Assembly: GCF_947507565.1 (NCBI RefSeq)
Contig: NC_089175.1
Span: 6,375,733-6,439,732 of the forward strand
From: Oscarella lobularis
Lineage: Eukaryota; Porifera; Homoscleromorpha; Homosclerophorida; Oscarellidae
Reading direction: 5' to 3'
Length of the DNA stretch: 64,000 nucleotides
Part shown: positions 42,090-54,800 of the stretch, one piece after another
Position numbering within the stretch: position 1 is the stretch's first letter
How the letters are laid out: each line of letters starts with the position of its first letter
The notes under the pieces: model-generated
Database searches by the model: none
Told to the model about the DNA's origin: nothing
Seen by the model: only the letters and a program-made list of their open reading frames with translations
Translations under genes and position numbers: made by a program

Positions 42090-43278
42090 AAATGTGCTCT
42101 GTACCTTGTTTGTAGATGTATGCTTTCATTATATTACGTCATTATTTTTTGTATTGTAATGGACTCTCAATATAGGAATCTACCACAATCCTGCCATGTT
42201 GCAGGTTTTGCGGCGTTCAGTAAAAAAGACAAGTACACTATAGTTGCAAGGATTCATATCAAGTAACTACGTAGCAGTTTCTATCAGAGTCCTGAAAACT
42301 GAAGCAATGAATGCGCTTGTGCTGAAATACGTATCGACCATATAGCGCTGTTACTGCTACTGCTCCGTTGGCCGCGAAAGACTTTTGAACACTGGCCGCG
42401 GCGTGGCGGGAGGCCGCCGTCAGGCGCGATATATAAATTATGTATTGATGACTCGCTAGGTGCCTGTTTGTAGAAAAAAATTTCATACATATACCTATGA
42501 AAGTCACGTGACGTATGGTGGCAACTATATTTCAAAACGAAGCTAAAAAAAAGCAATGTACGTAACATTTATTTGATCCGAGAAGCTCTATGATTTGGTA
42601 GCAAATTAGGATGCTAATGTATTGTTTTGTGTTTGACGTATAATCGGTCACATGGTCGCTTTTATACGGGAGTTGCTCTACTTCTCTGTCGATCGCTTCA
42701 ACGTTTTTTGGACGCGAAACTCCGCATTCGAGGCGCCAGATCTCCTTAGAAGAAGCGTCGCGGACGTCCTTTCGAGCTCTCTCCATCTCTTCATCGCTCT
42801 CTAGCTCTCTCGTGCGGATATATCGTGTTGAGGGAACGAGCGGATGTCATTTTAGAAAAAGCGATAGCGAGCTCCGGTTGAGGTCGATGCGCTTCAGAAA
42901 TGAAGAGCGTTTGCATTTCAATTTTTTTCGATTTACATTTTTTGAAGTCAAAGCATCAATATTTCCTTCTGGAACGCGAATTTGTTCTCTGCTATTGCAA
43001 CGAGCCGACCGACGTCGTCGAACTATTTCGTGGCATGCGAAAATATTAATAATTACGTGGGCGTGGCTGTGAATGCGTAGGAGAGCATCTCGACGACTCT
43101 ATTTCCCATATGGAGAGAGGTAAAATTATAAACCATTTTTTGCTTTTATCGATTGGAGTATTTTAGGAGCAGATGGCTATTAACGATTTTTATTTATATT
43201 TATAATGATATAGGCCTTCCTCTCTCCCTAGCTCTCTCTACGATGGGCTTGTGTCGCATCCAACGTGGGCTCCTTTGA
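42090..43278. other. Intergenic
   Basis: Non-coding between the two Death-domain genes, with a short GC-rich patch at about 42385-42430. It should contain the promoter of the ZU5-Death gene. No family-supported frame was seen. Confidence 0.4.
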
Positions 43279-43368
43279 GTGTATAAACGCGCACTGGTAG
43301 AATCCCCAAAGAGCGTTCAAACCTCAAAAAACTCTAATTATTCCTTCGTCGAATTCGGACGTCAGGTT

Positions 43369-45231
43369 ATGAACTTTCTTCAGTACATTCCATCTCAATT
43401 CTCAATTTGTCGTCCTCGTGCGGCTTGTAATAGTGCTTGTATTCNNNNNNNNNNNNNNNNNNNNNNNNNNNNNNNNNNNNNNNNNNNNNNNNNNNNNNNN
43501 NNNNNNNNNNNNNNNNNNNNNNNNNNNNNNNNNNNNNNNNNNNNNNNNNNNNNNNNNNNNNNNNNNNNNNNNNNNNNNNNNNNNNNNNNNNNNNNNNNNN
43601 NNNNNNNNNNNNNNNNNNNNNNNNNNNNNNNNNNNNNNNNNNNNGGCATGACACTAAAGTTCACAGAGGGTCAAACAGTGGACAAATACGTAGACCAGTC
43701 GGGGGGAAAAGTTGAATCCGAATTTTTCTCATTGATTTTTCCTCCCGACGCAGTCGAGGGCAGTGCCGTTAAAGTTGGTTTCACGGTTTACGAGTATCAG
43801 TCGGAAGAGTCAGAAGGGGTTGAAGAAGACACGGACATAACAGATCTTCTGGTGCTACATCCGTGTGGCATAAATTTTGCAAAAAATGTTACAATCAAGA
43901 TGAGGTTGTTGTCATGTGTTGAAGATCAACGCGTTTTTCTTTTTTACAAGGGGCCAGACTCCATCGTAGTTTACAGCGACTACCTGAGTCTCAGTGACGA
44001 TCACGACTCCGACTCGTATACTGACACTTGTGTTGGAGTGATTCCGACTGAAGTACGTAGCGGAAGGCTCCAAACTTTGTTTCGCGGAACCGGGATGTCG
44101 GCTGTCCTTCACGATTCATATCTAGACATTACAACTAAGCATTTCTGCGGGTTCTTTGCGATGTTGTTTGGCTGCAGTGGCCACGACTATCGCGTGATAG
44201 CGATTGGTAATTGGAATATAGGTGATACTTTGATAAAGGATGCAGTAATTGACATTTATTTCACATCTGAAAAAAATTCTCCGCCTGAAATCGAAGAGCG
44301 CAAAAAACGATCTCCTTTGCTTATCGACAATTGTGTCAGAATCTATTTCAATGGCGCCGTTAGTATTGAAGTTCGAAATATTTTGTCTGGTTGGAAATTA
44401 GTTACGGAAACTCCTATACTCATGGACGAAAGAAGCATAAAGGAAGCAATGAAATGTTCATACCACGTTGAAAGCTTGATGCTAAAGAAGCCGCAAAATG
44501 AAGAAGCAGCTAACCTTCCACTGCCGCTTGAACTGCGTCTGACGGGCGGAGGAAACGACCGTCGTCTCTCATTGGCAGAACGTTCAGCATACCAAGTAGA
44601 GGCGAGAAAAAAATTAAAGCGGTTTGGGTGACAGTTTTTCTTTATGTAGACTCTGTGTTCAGCATCGTCACCAGGAGAAAGTGACGCTGTCAAACCAGTA
44701 AGATATAGCATATCGTTCAACGCCCCATTATTGGAGTGATATTTAATTCTTCATTTAAACAGGAAATTTCTCAAGCGATTGCTGCTGTTGATCAGCCGCC
44801 GATCAACGTAGCTGCACAACGCTCAGGGCCATCAATGGAGTCTCTGAGTCGTAGACAGGGTAAAAGATAAGTTTCATGAGACAGAATTTAGATTTCACAT
44901 TTTCATTTTGCATGCAGATGATGAGCTAAGCCGAATTCCAACGGGACAAGAAATTCTTTCTTTGTCAAAAGAAATTGTTGGCAAATGGAGATTTATTGCT
45001 AGGCGCCTTGACTTTGCGAACGGTGACATTACAGAAATTGCGGTAAACGAAAAAGGTGACGTTAGAGAACAAGCGTATCAGATGCTCACGAAGTGGAAGA
45101 AAAGGAATGGAAATGCGGCATCAGTCAAAGAGCTGTGCGAAGCCCTCGAAAAGGAAGATCTGAAAGCAGCTGCTCAAAAGGTATATGGCTACTCGTCGTC
45201 TCTGAATGACGAGGGCAGCATTAGTATTTAG
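43369..45231 (+). CDS. ZU5-UPA-Death domain protein, N-terminus interrupted by assembly gap
   Basis: The 200 N at 43445-43644 remove part of the 5' end. The true start is unknown; an ATG at 43369 just before the gap is possible. Exons after the gap: 43645-44595 (ZU5, for example GGKVESEFFSLIFPPDAV, then a UPA-like segment), 44650-44697 and 44763-44859 (Ser/Pro-rich linker), 44918-45231 (Death domain, LSKEIVGKWRFIARRLDF to stop). I prefer a donor at 44596, which closes all phases, over reading on to the TGA near 44629. The ZU5-UPA-Death order is that of UNC5, PIDD and ankyrin tails. No membrane helix is visible, so a cytoplasmic PIDD-like adaptor is as likely as a receptor. It lies next to the TRAF-Roco-Death gene on the same strand. 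Confidence 0.75.
43445..43644. other. Assembly gap, 200 N
   Basis: A run of exactly 200 unknown bases, probably of nominal size. It interrupts the ZU5-Death gene. Confidence 1.
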
Positions 45232-45544
45232 TAATCAATATTTTTAATCAACTCTTTCGTATTAACCGCTATTGTGGTTGCTTCTTCGTTTTTTACCTAA
45301 ATTGTTCATTTGGATAAATCGTTGAGCTATCTCTGAGAGCAGAGACCATACAGGCCTTTGACTACGTACGTGGGCGCTCGCGGACGAGTTAAGCGTGTTA
45401 TGTTACGGTATATATGGTAGGTGCTGAGAAAACAAATGGTTGGAAGTGACCATGCCAACAAAATGAACTAGCCCGGTAATAACATATTAATGCATGCAAG
45501 TGTTTCATGGGTTAATTAAAAGACGGGTGAAAGTTGCCTTTAGT

Positions 45545-46570
45545 TTAAACGTCAATTCGCATTGAAGATGATGAATAGTTTGTCTGACTTGCCACTCTTG
45601 TCAGAAGCGGATCTTGTCCTTCTTCTGATGAGTAAATTTCGCTTATTCGACGCGGTCGTCCGCATTTGTAACAAATGCAAGCCCAAACGCTCACAACTGA
45701 TTTGAAAAAAGGCCGGGAAAGCAGCGTGAACACCAGCGGATTGCAAATAGCCACTGATGCAACGCAAATTAGGTCATAGTAAAGAAATTCGTAGTTAAAA
45801 AAATCGTCTTCAAGAAATACTGCAATTACCGTGCCGTATACGCACCAAAAAATGAAAGATCCAAATGCAATAACAATGAGCCGAATTTGTAGACCGGTGA
45901 CTGGAGCACCGGAACGGCTTCCTTGTCGTTTGATCATTACCAGAAGGACAATGTATACGACCACTGCTATGAATAGCAGACATAAAATAGCAAAGCCCGC
46001 TGGGGTGTCCGTCATTGGAAGGCACTTTGAAGAATCGAACGCGTTTTCATCAGTTGGGACATCTTGCACGACATATTGGACATAACAGTATCCTCCAATG
46101 GATACCCCTATCCATTCAAATACAACTATTGATATGATGCACATACGTGAGGAGTACTGTGAACAAGCAAAAGAAATCAGGAAGTAAAAAGCTATTGTTG
46201 CTGTAACAACTGAAGACATCGCGCCGCTTATCATCTGTAGACACGCCGACGGGACGCATAAGGCATCCACAACTGCTCTGTTGCTAAACACAGAGCACGG
46301 CCATGCTGTGAATAACAGGTAGAGTAGCATTTGAACGCCAAGTAAAAGGTCTGCCACTGCCAAATTGATAATCAGAATTGATGGAACGCTGTTCCTTTGA
46401 TCACTTCGACGGGTACAGCGCCACAGCAACACAGAAAGGTTGCCAACAAGAACTAGGATTGTGCAAATGAGCCAAAGGTAGTCAACGTCGTTTGTTCCTA
46501 TGAGCGACGGAAGTTTAAAAGGGTAGAAAGTTCCGTTTCCACACTGGATTTCGTCGCGTTGTTGGCCCAT
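45545..46570 (-). CDS. Seven-transmembrane (rhodopsin-class) receptor, intronless
   Basis: Start chosen at the ATG at 46570 (341 residues). The frame extends to a GTG at 46615, but an in-frame stop lies just upstream and no ATG is there. The extracellular N-terminus is short with an N-glycosylation site (NGT). Helix 1 carries GNLSVLLW, helix 2 NLAVADLLLG (class A signature), and helix 7 ends NPLVFTLL in place of NPxxY. There is no DRY at the end of helix 3. A Cys-rich, Ser/Tyr-rich tail follows. Helix 2 and helix 7 resemble LGR/relaxin-type receptors without the leucine-rich ectodomain; ligand unknown. It is convergent with the ZU5-Death gene. Confidence 0.8.
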   Translation of the reverse strand: MGQQRDEIQCGNGTFYPFKLPSLIGTNDVDYLWLICTILVLVGNLSVLLWRCTRRSDQRNSVPSILIINLAVADLLLGVQMLLYLLFTAWPCSVFSNRAVVDALCVPSACLQMISGAMSSVVTATIAFYFLISFACSQYSSRMCIISIVVFEWIGVSIGGYCYVQYVVQDVPTDENAFDSSKCLPMTDTPAGFAILCLLFIAVVVYIVLLVMIKRQGSRSGAPVTGLQIRLIVIAFGSFIFWCVYGTVIAVFLEDDFFNYEFLYYDLICVASVAICNPLVFTLLSRPFFKSVVSVWACICYKCGRPRRISEIYSSEEGQDPLLTRVASQTNYSSSSMRIDV

Positions 46571-46729
46571 GGCTCTTTGGAATTGATATCGAGTCTCCCA
46601 CCAATATTTGCTCACATGATCTGTAGGTTATAGGCCTGCAAGTTGGCAAGAACGGCATCGATTTAAGACCAACAAATGCGCGGGCGATAAAGTCAGAGGG
46701 TCGATAACGCAAAAAGGAAAGACTCTGGA

Positions 46730-47188
46730 TAGGGGACGCACGTTAGCAGTTCAGCTGCAAAGTCCCAGGGCAAAGTCCCATCATAGATCATAGATGTCTT
46801 CTATTACATCTATGGTCCCATTCCCGGTCGCTCCGGACGTAAGCACTCGGTTCACTTGCATTCACGACGTCGTTCCGCAGAGTTGCAGAGACGAGGAGCC
46901 CGTCCTGCCCGAAGAGAGAAGCAAGAGCGTACGTGAGGCGATCTCGTCTCTCCTTCTCATTTAGAAGGCAAAGAAGAACGATTTTCTCTTGTAGAAATAG
47001 CGTTGACAATCGTGGATTCTGAAATCAAGAAAAGGCAGAAGCGAAGGTAGAGTTTTTGTGAATTGTGCGAACCTTTCAGATGCTTTCTTAGATTTGCCAA
47101 GCACTTCAGAAAGCCATCCTAAACGTGAAACCACTTCAAGTTTAGAAATGACCAGGATGACTGTGTCGCCGATATAGCATCGCAGCAC
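46730..47188 (-). pseudogene. Possible minus-strand gene fragment, duplicated at 57.4 kb
   Basis: On the minus strand two coding-like pieces are joined by plausible splice sites. The first holds YIGDTVILVISKLEVV and LGWLSEVLGKSKK (to about 47080). The second holds KIVLLCLLNEKERRDRLTYA and LASLFGQDGLLV (47009-46800). The second piece recurs at 57355-57610. I cannot close the junction phase or find a start, and I do not recognise the family. Confidence 0.35.
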
Positions 47189-48858
47189 CGCCAGTCAGAG
47201 TGACAATGACAGATAATCCTTCCTATCAGGTAGCTGGCATTCACTGAGTGGACAGCAGCAGCTAAACTTTCTATGTGACTTCGTTGACGTAGGATTTTTG
47301 TTTCTTTTCAGCGAGAGAACATATGGTATGTGCAGTCAATATAAGAAACGATAAGATTCACATCACAAGCACAATGATCAACTGGCACTTCCAGGTAAGC
47401 CGGATTCTTATTGGCAGACTGGGGCCGCGGGATCGTTCGTAGGGGCCGGATCCATCTCCTTCGCGTGGGAGCCCTCGGTGGGAGGTGCACTTGTGGGGGC
47501 TTGCATTCTCCTGCTTGACCAGAGAGATGCGTCAGATTACATCCTTCACTTGGGAGAACTCCCACTTCTACAGCTTGTACAACGGAGTGTGCAGGTCGTG
47601 CGAAGTACACGGTTTACGTAGCGTGCGTTGCGCCGACGCGTTCGACTGGCACCACGGATACTAGAAGAAGGGGATTGGAAACGCTAGCGCGTTAGCGTAT
47701 GAACCATGCGCCAGATGCGTGCCACGGGCACGCCCACTCACTCACGGCCGTGTCACCTGCCAAGTAGGCTTTCTCTCTCTTAGAGGACGTCCTCCGGAAG
47801 ATCGACGATTGTTTAAACAGACAAGGGATTAAATAGAGTGCCTGTATCGTAGAGTTTTTTGCTCCCTCCAGCCTAGGCTTGCTAGAAAATCGACGATTAT
47901 GTCATAATATCTGCTCACTCCAACGTTGTCGTCGAACTGTCGCTCCCAGCTTCGCCGCTAGTGCAGGAATCGTGCGGCAACCACTAGAACGGTCAGTCAG
48001 GCATGCAACTGCGTGGTTTGCAACGATCGCTTGTCCTTCCGCTTTCCAATAGAGCCATTTTTCTCGCGTAACGTCGCGATACTTTGTCGAATTTTCACCG
48101 ATTTCAGCGGTAGCCAACAATGATATTTTTTGTCAATATGTAAACCTTATGCATTGTAGTGTGCAACTGAGCCAAAGTAACTATGCCTCGCAAAAGAACA
48201 AACCTTGCACGACGGCCCAAAAACTACGAGCGATATTGCGGCGGATAGACCACAACAGGCGCTTGGGATCGATCGAAGACCCTCGAAAAATGCTGTGAGA
48301 CGTTGCATTTTCAATATGTATCGCTAAACACAGTTCTTTAGGCTGAAGAAGTTTGACCAGACTCAAAGTTCGTCTGAATGTCCTCCGGAAGCAGACGAGT
48401 CATTGAAGAAATCGATCACCTTGCCCAGCGCCGAATGGTTGATTGTTGGCGGCAAGGATTCAGCCACGAAAAAAGACTTCAGAAAGCGCTTCGGTAGCGA
48501 CGATAGCTGACGTATCCGGGAATCAAGAAACACGTGACCGTGGCACGCATCTAACTCGCGTTTCCAATCCCCTTCTTCTAGTATCCGTGCTGGCACTCTG
48601 CACTCAGTTCAAGCTGTACTCTCACTACGTCGCGTAGTAGTCGAGTCGTCTTCACTACGGTTAGTGCTTGCATGTCATTGACTGGTAGCGTTGCCGCCGC
48701 CACGGCTACTTTCACCGACTCGCTCCGAGTAGCTTCGCAAAAGGGTCTGGCTACCTAAGAAGACGCCATCACAGAGGTGATAACCGCCTTAGATCAATCC
48801 CGCCCTCAGACCACGCACTTTTTGTATGTAACTCAGACTGTGACCACGTCGGAAAGAA
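47189..48858. other. Intergenic with an inverted-repeat pair
   Basis: Arms at about 47645-47740 and 48525-48600 are inverted copies (CACGGATACTAGAAGAAGG and GATGCGTGCCACGG on opposite strands). The right arm overlaps a minus-strand frame at 48363-48596 (ILEEGDWKRELDACHGHVFL) that could be an exon of an unresolved gene or of a mobile element. Nothing else is supported. Confidence 0.45.
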
Positions 48859-51800
48859 ATGAAGAGAAGACACCGTCTTTTTCTTGACGTGCTTCTCATT
48901 CTGCGACTGGTCTCGGAAATCTCGTCGGACTGTTCAATACCGAGCGATCCGTTTGCGGCAGCTACTGTGAAAGCTGCTAGGGCCGTGGCTCAGTCAGTTT
49001 GCTATGCAACTAATGGGTAAACGCTTCCTGTTCGTTTTTCGAAATGGTGTTCAAAATATCGCTAAATTAAGCTTGTTGCGCGTGACGTCATTCTCCTAAC
49101 GTGTTGCTCTTTCTAGTTGCTTCATTGACTGCACCAGCTGCGTACCTTTCGGCCAAACACAGTCGCCTACTGGCTTCGGTTCTTGTCTGGTTAGACGGAC
49201 AGGCACAACGCTGACGGATAACTAATAACGGCTGAGCTTTAGGTCTGCAACGGAAAATTAACATATTACAGCGGATCGTCTACTAGAATACCCTGTGACG
49301 ACGAAAACTTGTGCACGAGAGATGATCGCTGCGATTTCAGACGTTGCAGAGGAACTCCGTTTAGCTGCAAATCTTGTCAAACGTGCAACGGTGCAAGTTG
49401 CACCCTCAACTCAGGCCATTGTCTTATCAGCTCCACGTGTTATGCGAACTCGGACCGAAAGGGAGTTTCGGGAAATGACGGCTGCCAGGCAAGTGCAATC
49501 AATAAGCAAAATCCGGTTCACACGACTCTTGTATTGTGTTCTAGGAATGCAATGTGCTAAAGGATACCTCTGCTTGGTCAGACGTTTCTGGCGGCGCCTG
49601 CGACGACAACGATCTGTGCACGAAAGACGATCAGTGCAAAGACGGCAACTGCGTCGGTACGGCGTTCACTTGCAAGTCGTGCGAATCGTGCAACGGAAAT
49701 GGCTGCACCATCAATAGCGGTCACTGCGTCATCGACGACACGTGCCATACCAACAATCAGGTCAATCCTTCCGAGCAATGCCAGGTAAATCGAATGATTT
49801 GCGTTTGTTTGCTTTTCTTTTGCGAGCGCGCGTTTTCTCATAGGCGTGCAAGTCGTCTAGCACTAGTGTCCAGTGGACAGCGCTCACAGATCAAGTTTGT
49901 GACGACGGAGACGCCTGCACCTACAACGACAAGTGCACGAGCACTGGTATATGCCAAGGCGCGCTTCTGAACTGCAACCTTGTCTGTCAGACGTGCCAGG
50001 GCACTTCTGCATGTAAAGTCGCCGGTTGCATCACGTCGGACGGAACGTGCGGCTGCTCCATACCCAAGAACGGCGTCGACGTCTGCTACGACAATAACGA
50101 CGTCAATCCCGACAATCAGTGTCAGTATTGCAACATAGCAACGCCGACGGCGTGGACGAACTATCCGACGCAACCCTGTGACGATCAAATTGCGTGCACG
50201 CGAGACGACACGTGCAATGAAGGAACGTGCAGCGGAACCGATTTTAGCAGCGAGTGCGCCGTTCATACAGTGTCTACGAATCCCTGCGTGCAAAGCACGT
50301 ATTGCGACGGTTCGAACTGTCTTCCGGTCTACCACGATTCGAGTGAACAATGCTACTCGAACCAAGATGACTGCGACTATCCGGACTTGTTTTGCAGCGG
50401 CGACGAGGCGACGTGTCGCTACTGCGACGGCAGTGGCTCGTGCACCGATGTTCTAAACACGAAGAAGCCCACAACGGGAGTCGACATTACGAACGCTCTC
50501 GTGTCGGTTTTCTCCGCCCTGACGCCGTCTCAACTCCTCGCGCCCGTTCAAGGCGCAGACGGAAATCCGTACCTGATGTTGACGGATAGGCAAGCGATCA
50601 AAGTGAGGTTTCAAGGTTTCAAAGTGCCGTGCGACAAAGTTACAATCAATTGGCAACTAGTCGACACGGCAAACGGCGACGCCGTCGTCTATTCGTCGAC
50701 CGGCCAGATCAGCATTGCCAGTGACGTCGTTCACGACGTTACCGTCACCAGTCAGTTCACCCTGACGAACGGCGGCACGTACGTGATCAAAGCGACGGCG
50801 AGAAATGTGAGAGGAGCCGAGAGCTTGAAGAATTCCGACGAAATTCTCGTTGACGATACCAAGCCGACGATCGGTGTCGTCTATGACGGCAAGCAACCAC
50901 AAGCGAACCAGTATCTCGACATTGACTATCAGTCCGGTACTGGCAGCATAGCCATTCACTGGGATCCGAGCACAATTCAGGATTCGGAAAGTGGGATCGA
51001 TACTGATTCGTTTCGCATAGCCGTAGGCTTGACGGCCGGTGGCACCGACATCAACGACTACGTCGAATCGGCCAGTAAAGAAATCACAGGCCTAAGCCTG
51101 ACCCACAACACCAAATATTTTGCAACGCTTCGGGTGTACAATCGAGCGGGTCTCTTTCAAACTCAATCGTCGGATGGTGTCACCGTGGATACGACCGCTC
51201 CTCTGACGGGAACGCTTACCATTGTCAATAGTGCGTCTGAAACGTCGCAAATTGACTATTACACGTCGCCGAGTCGTCGCATTGTCGCCACCCTTCTGGG
51301 CTGCAGCGATGCGGAAAGTGGGATTCTGAAAATTACGTGGACGGCGTGCGCCACCAACGTCAATGACCCGAATGATTCGGCGTGCAACACGGACGGCTAT
51401 CAAACGTACGCTTGCTCTGATCCGGCAGATTGTCTCATAGACGTCACATTCCAGACGTCCGATCGAATTCTCCACAACGGAAACTTTCAATCAGGGTACC
51501 TCTATACGCTTAGTCTAATTATTCAAAACAGAGCTCTTCTAACGAGCACTATTGACTCAAATTCGGTCCTAGCGGACTATGACGACCCACTTGGCGGGAC
51601 CGTCTTCGACGGCTTGGTCTCCGACGCAGACTACCAGTTTCTTAATACTTCCGTCGATGCCAGGTGGTTTGGATTTAGCGATGATCAGAGCGGCTTGGAT
51701 TTCTGTCAATTGGCCGTCTACGAGGAATATCTCGAACCGACGAAACGGCTTCTGTCTGATTTCCGCAACGTGCCTCTTTCTGGTAATACGACCGTATCCA

Positions 51801-54800
51801 ATCTAGTCTTGAAGGCTGAAACGACGGTCTATGCGGTGGTTCGATGTTTCGACAAAGCCGGCTTCTACACGGACGTTGCTTCCGATGGAGTCTTCATCGA
51901 TCCGTATCACCCTACGGCAACGGAGATATTGGACATACGATACGAAGACAGCGTCAACGATGAGAACGTAGACAGAGACTATCAAGTGGAGCAGAGCGGC
52001 GTGAAATCCAAGTGGCGTGTGTTTCCGTCAGCAAGCGGACTGGCTTCGTGTAAATGGTCGCTCAGCTCCGCCAGTGACGACGATTCAAAACTAGGCGACG
52101 TCGTGCCCTGGCAATCTATTTCTCCCACGAGCACGACGAACACATACGATATTCAATTGACCGTCTTTGTGACGAACTACGCGGCTGTAAGCTGTACCAG
52201 TCGAGCCGGTTTATCTACCACTGTCTTCTCAGATGGAATCGCTGTGGATAACACCGATCCTATTGTCGGTGTTGTGTATGACTTGTGCCTCGATAGGTGC
52301 GGAATCTCAACAGACATTGCGTACTCTTCAAATGTCAGCGCTTTGCGATTTCGATGGGAGGGTTTCTACGACGCCGAAAGCGGGATCGAGTACTACGAAT
52401 GGAATTACGATCGCGACTGCAGCAAATCCTTTATATTGAGCAGCTTCGTCGACGTCGGCCTAGTCGATGAAGTCGTATCAGATCAGTCGCTCGATCACAA
52501 CGTCCTCTACTGCGTCACCGTCGCCGCCGTCAACGGAGCCGGTTTGAAGGCATCCAACTCGACGAACGGCGTGCTCATCGACGCGACGCCGCCCGCGAAG
52601 GTGATCGTTCGCGACGGCGCGAATCCTTCGACGGACATCGACTATCAGTCGTCCAATACGACGTTCTCCTTTACTTGGCCTCTTGTTACAGACTCTGAAT
52701 CTTATATCAGTCGCGTGGAAGTCGCTTTGGGCGCCGTTCCTAATGGAGAGGATGTCGTGTCGTTGACGGACATTAGCACGACGTCGACGTCGCATTCTTT
52801 TGAGAATCTCTCTCTCGGACAGAATCGAGTGTACTACGCAAAGGTTTGCGCGACCAACGGCGCACGAGTGACGACTTGCATGCATTCTGACGGCGTTCTC
52901 ATCGATGTGACTCCGCCGGCAAACGGCGTCGTGATTCACGGCACGGTTCAGCCGGGAATGACGTATCAGGCGACCGACGAGCAGATCGCCGCTCACTGGT
53001 ATGGATTCAAAGACTTGGAGAGTAGCGTCAAGTCTTTTGAATGGGCTATCGGAACCAGTCCAAGCCTCACTGATATTCTAAATTTTACATCCGTCGGCAG
53101 CAATGTTTCTTTCGAGGCTAAGTTACGTCTTGTAAATGGAGGAAAGTACTTTGTTTCGGTCATCGGCTACAATAACGCCGGGTTGCAAGTCGTTAGCGTG
53201 TCTAGCGGAGTTGTAGTCGACGTTACGGCCCCATCACCGGCTTCCGTTTCCATCAGACTTACGTGGCCCTCAGTTCCCACGGGAATAGTTGCGTCGTGGG
53301 AAGACTTCATTGACATTGAAAGCGACATATGGTATTATAAATGGGCTATCGGTACCGAGCGATGCGGCACTCAAACGCAGGCGTACGTCAACGTCGGCGG
53401 CAATACGTCGGCGTCGACTTACGACGTCGAGTTCGCTTCGGGTCTGAGCTACTACGCATCGGTCGTTGCAAGAAATCGAGCTGGCCTCTCTTCCAAGAGT
53501 TGCTCAGACGGCGTTTTGTACGACGATAGCCCGCCCGTTGCAGGAGAAGTTCGTGACGGAGATGGAATCGTTGACATTGACTATCAGTCTTTTGGAGATT
53601 CGTTTTCCATCAATTGGGTTCCGTTTGTAGAGATTCACAGCGAGTTAGACCAATGTTCTGTTGGTATTGGAAGCACAGACGGCGGCAGTGCAGACATTCA
53701 CGATTTCACTCCCGTTCTGCTGGAGGAAACTAGTTACCAATTTTCGTCACTTTCCCTGCAGCACGGGTTCGAGTACTACGGTCTCGTTCGCTGCAATAAT
53801 ACCAAAGGACTATCAGCTACTGTTTCGTCCGATGGAATGACTATTGATTTGACGCCTCCCATACCAGGCCAAGTTCGTACTCGTGCGTTCCAGGTTTTCG
53901 TTGACACCATCAACGTCACCTGGACCAGTTTTATTGACAATGAAAGTTCTATTGAAGCGTATTCTTGGTCGATTAGCAGCGGGCGAGCTTTGCAGCAAGA
54001 CGTCTTGAATTTCACCGACGTAAAGCTAAACACTTTAGGGTCAGCCGTGGGACTTACGTTGAAAGATAAGGAAACGTACTTTGTATCAGTTAGGGCGGTC
54101 AACTTTGCAGGATTGTCGTCTGTAAGCAGTTCGACTGGATTGCTTATTGACACGTCGCCTCCTTTGGCTGGTAGAATCTATGACGGAATGAACGGCGATG
54201 ATGTTGACTTCTGGTACAGTGACGTCGGCTTCTGGTCGCACTGGTCAGAATTCGTCGACGATGAAAGCGGCGTTGTCTCGTACCGGTGGCTGATTGGAAC
54301 GAACCTTGAAGGATGTCAAGTTCTCGTTGCGACTGAGGTTGCAGAGAATAGAACCGCTTTCTGTCAGTCGTGCCATTTCATTCCCGGGGTGCAATATTTT
54401 GTGACCGTTGAAGGCACGAACGGAGCTGGGTTGAAGAGCACCGCGTCTTCAGACGGTTTCGTTGTCGATTTGACAGCACCTGACTCGGGCACAGTAACCA
54501 GTTTGACATGGGCGTCCAATGACGTTTTGACGATCGACTGGTCCGGCGCGTCGGATCCAGATACTGGCATTTCGTCTTGCCTTGCAATTGCTCATAATTT
54601 GGCCGGCTGGGCGAAGCGTGTCCCGCTTACCCACTTTGACAAACAAACTCTGCAATTGAACGCCTCGTTGTGCTGCCAGAATGACAGTCTATTGACTGTT
54701 TATGTCACCTGCACGAGCAATTCGAATTTGACGTCGAAATCTCCATCAGCTGTCACTGATGCTACACCGCCTCACGCCGGACAAGTGTCCTTAGCGGGCT

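Noticed and set aside
49838-50365. 175-codon minus-strand frame, and similar long antisense frames through 50-57 kb
   Set aside because: These are shadows of the high-GC codon usage of the giant plus-strand exon. They show biased composition (Arg/Val-rich) and no motif.
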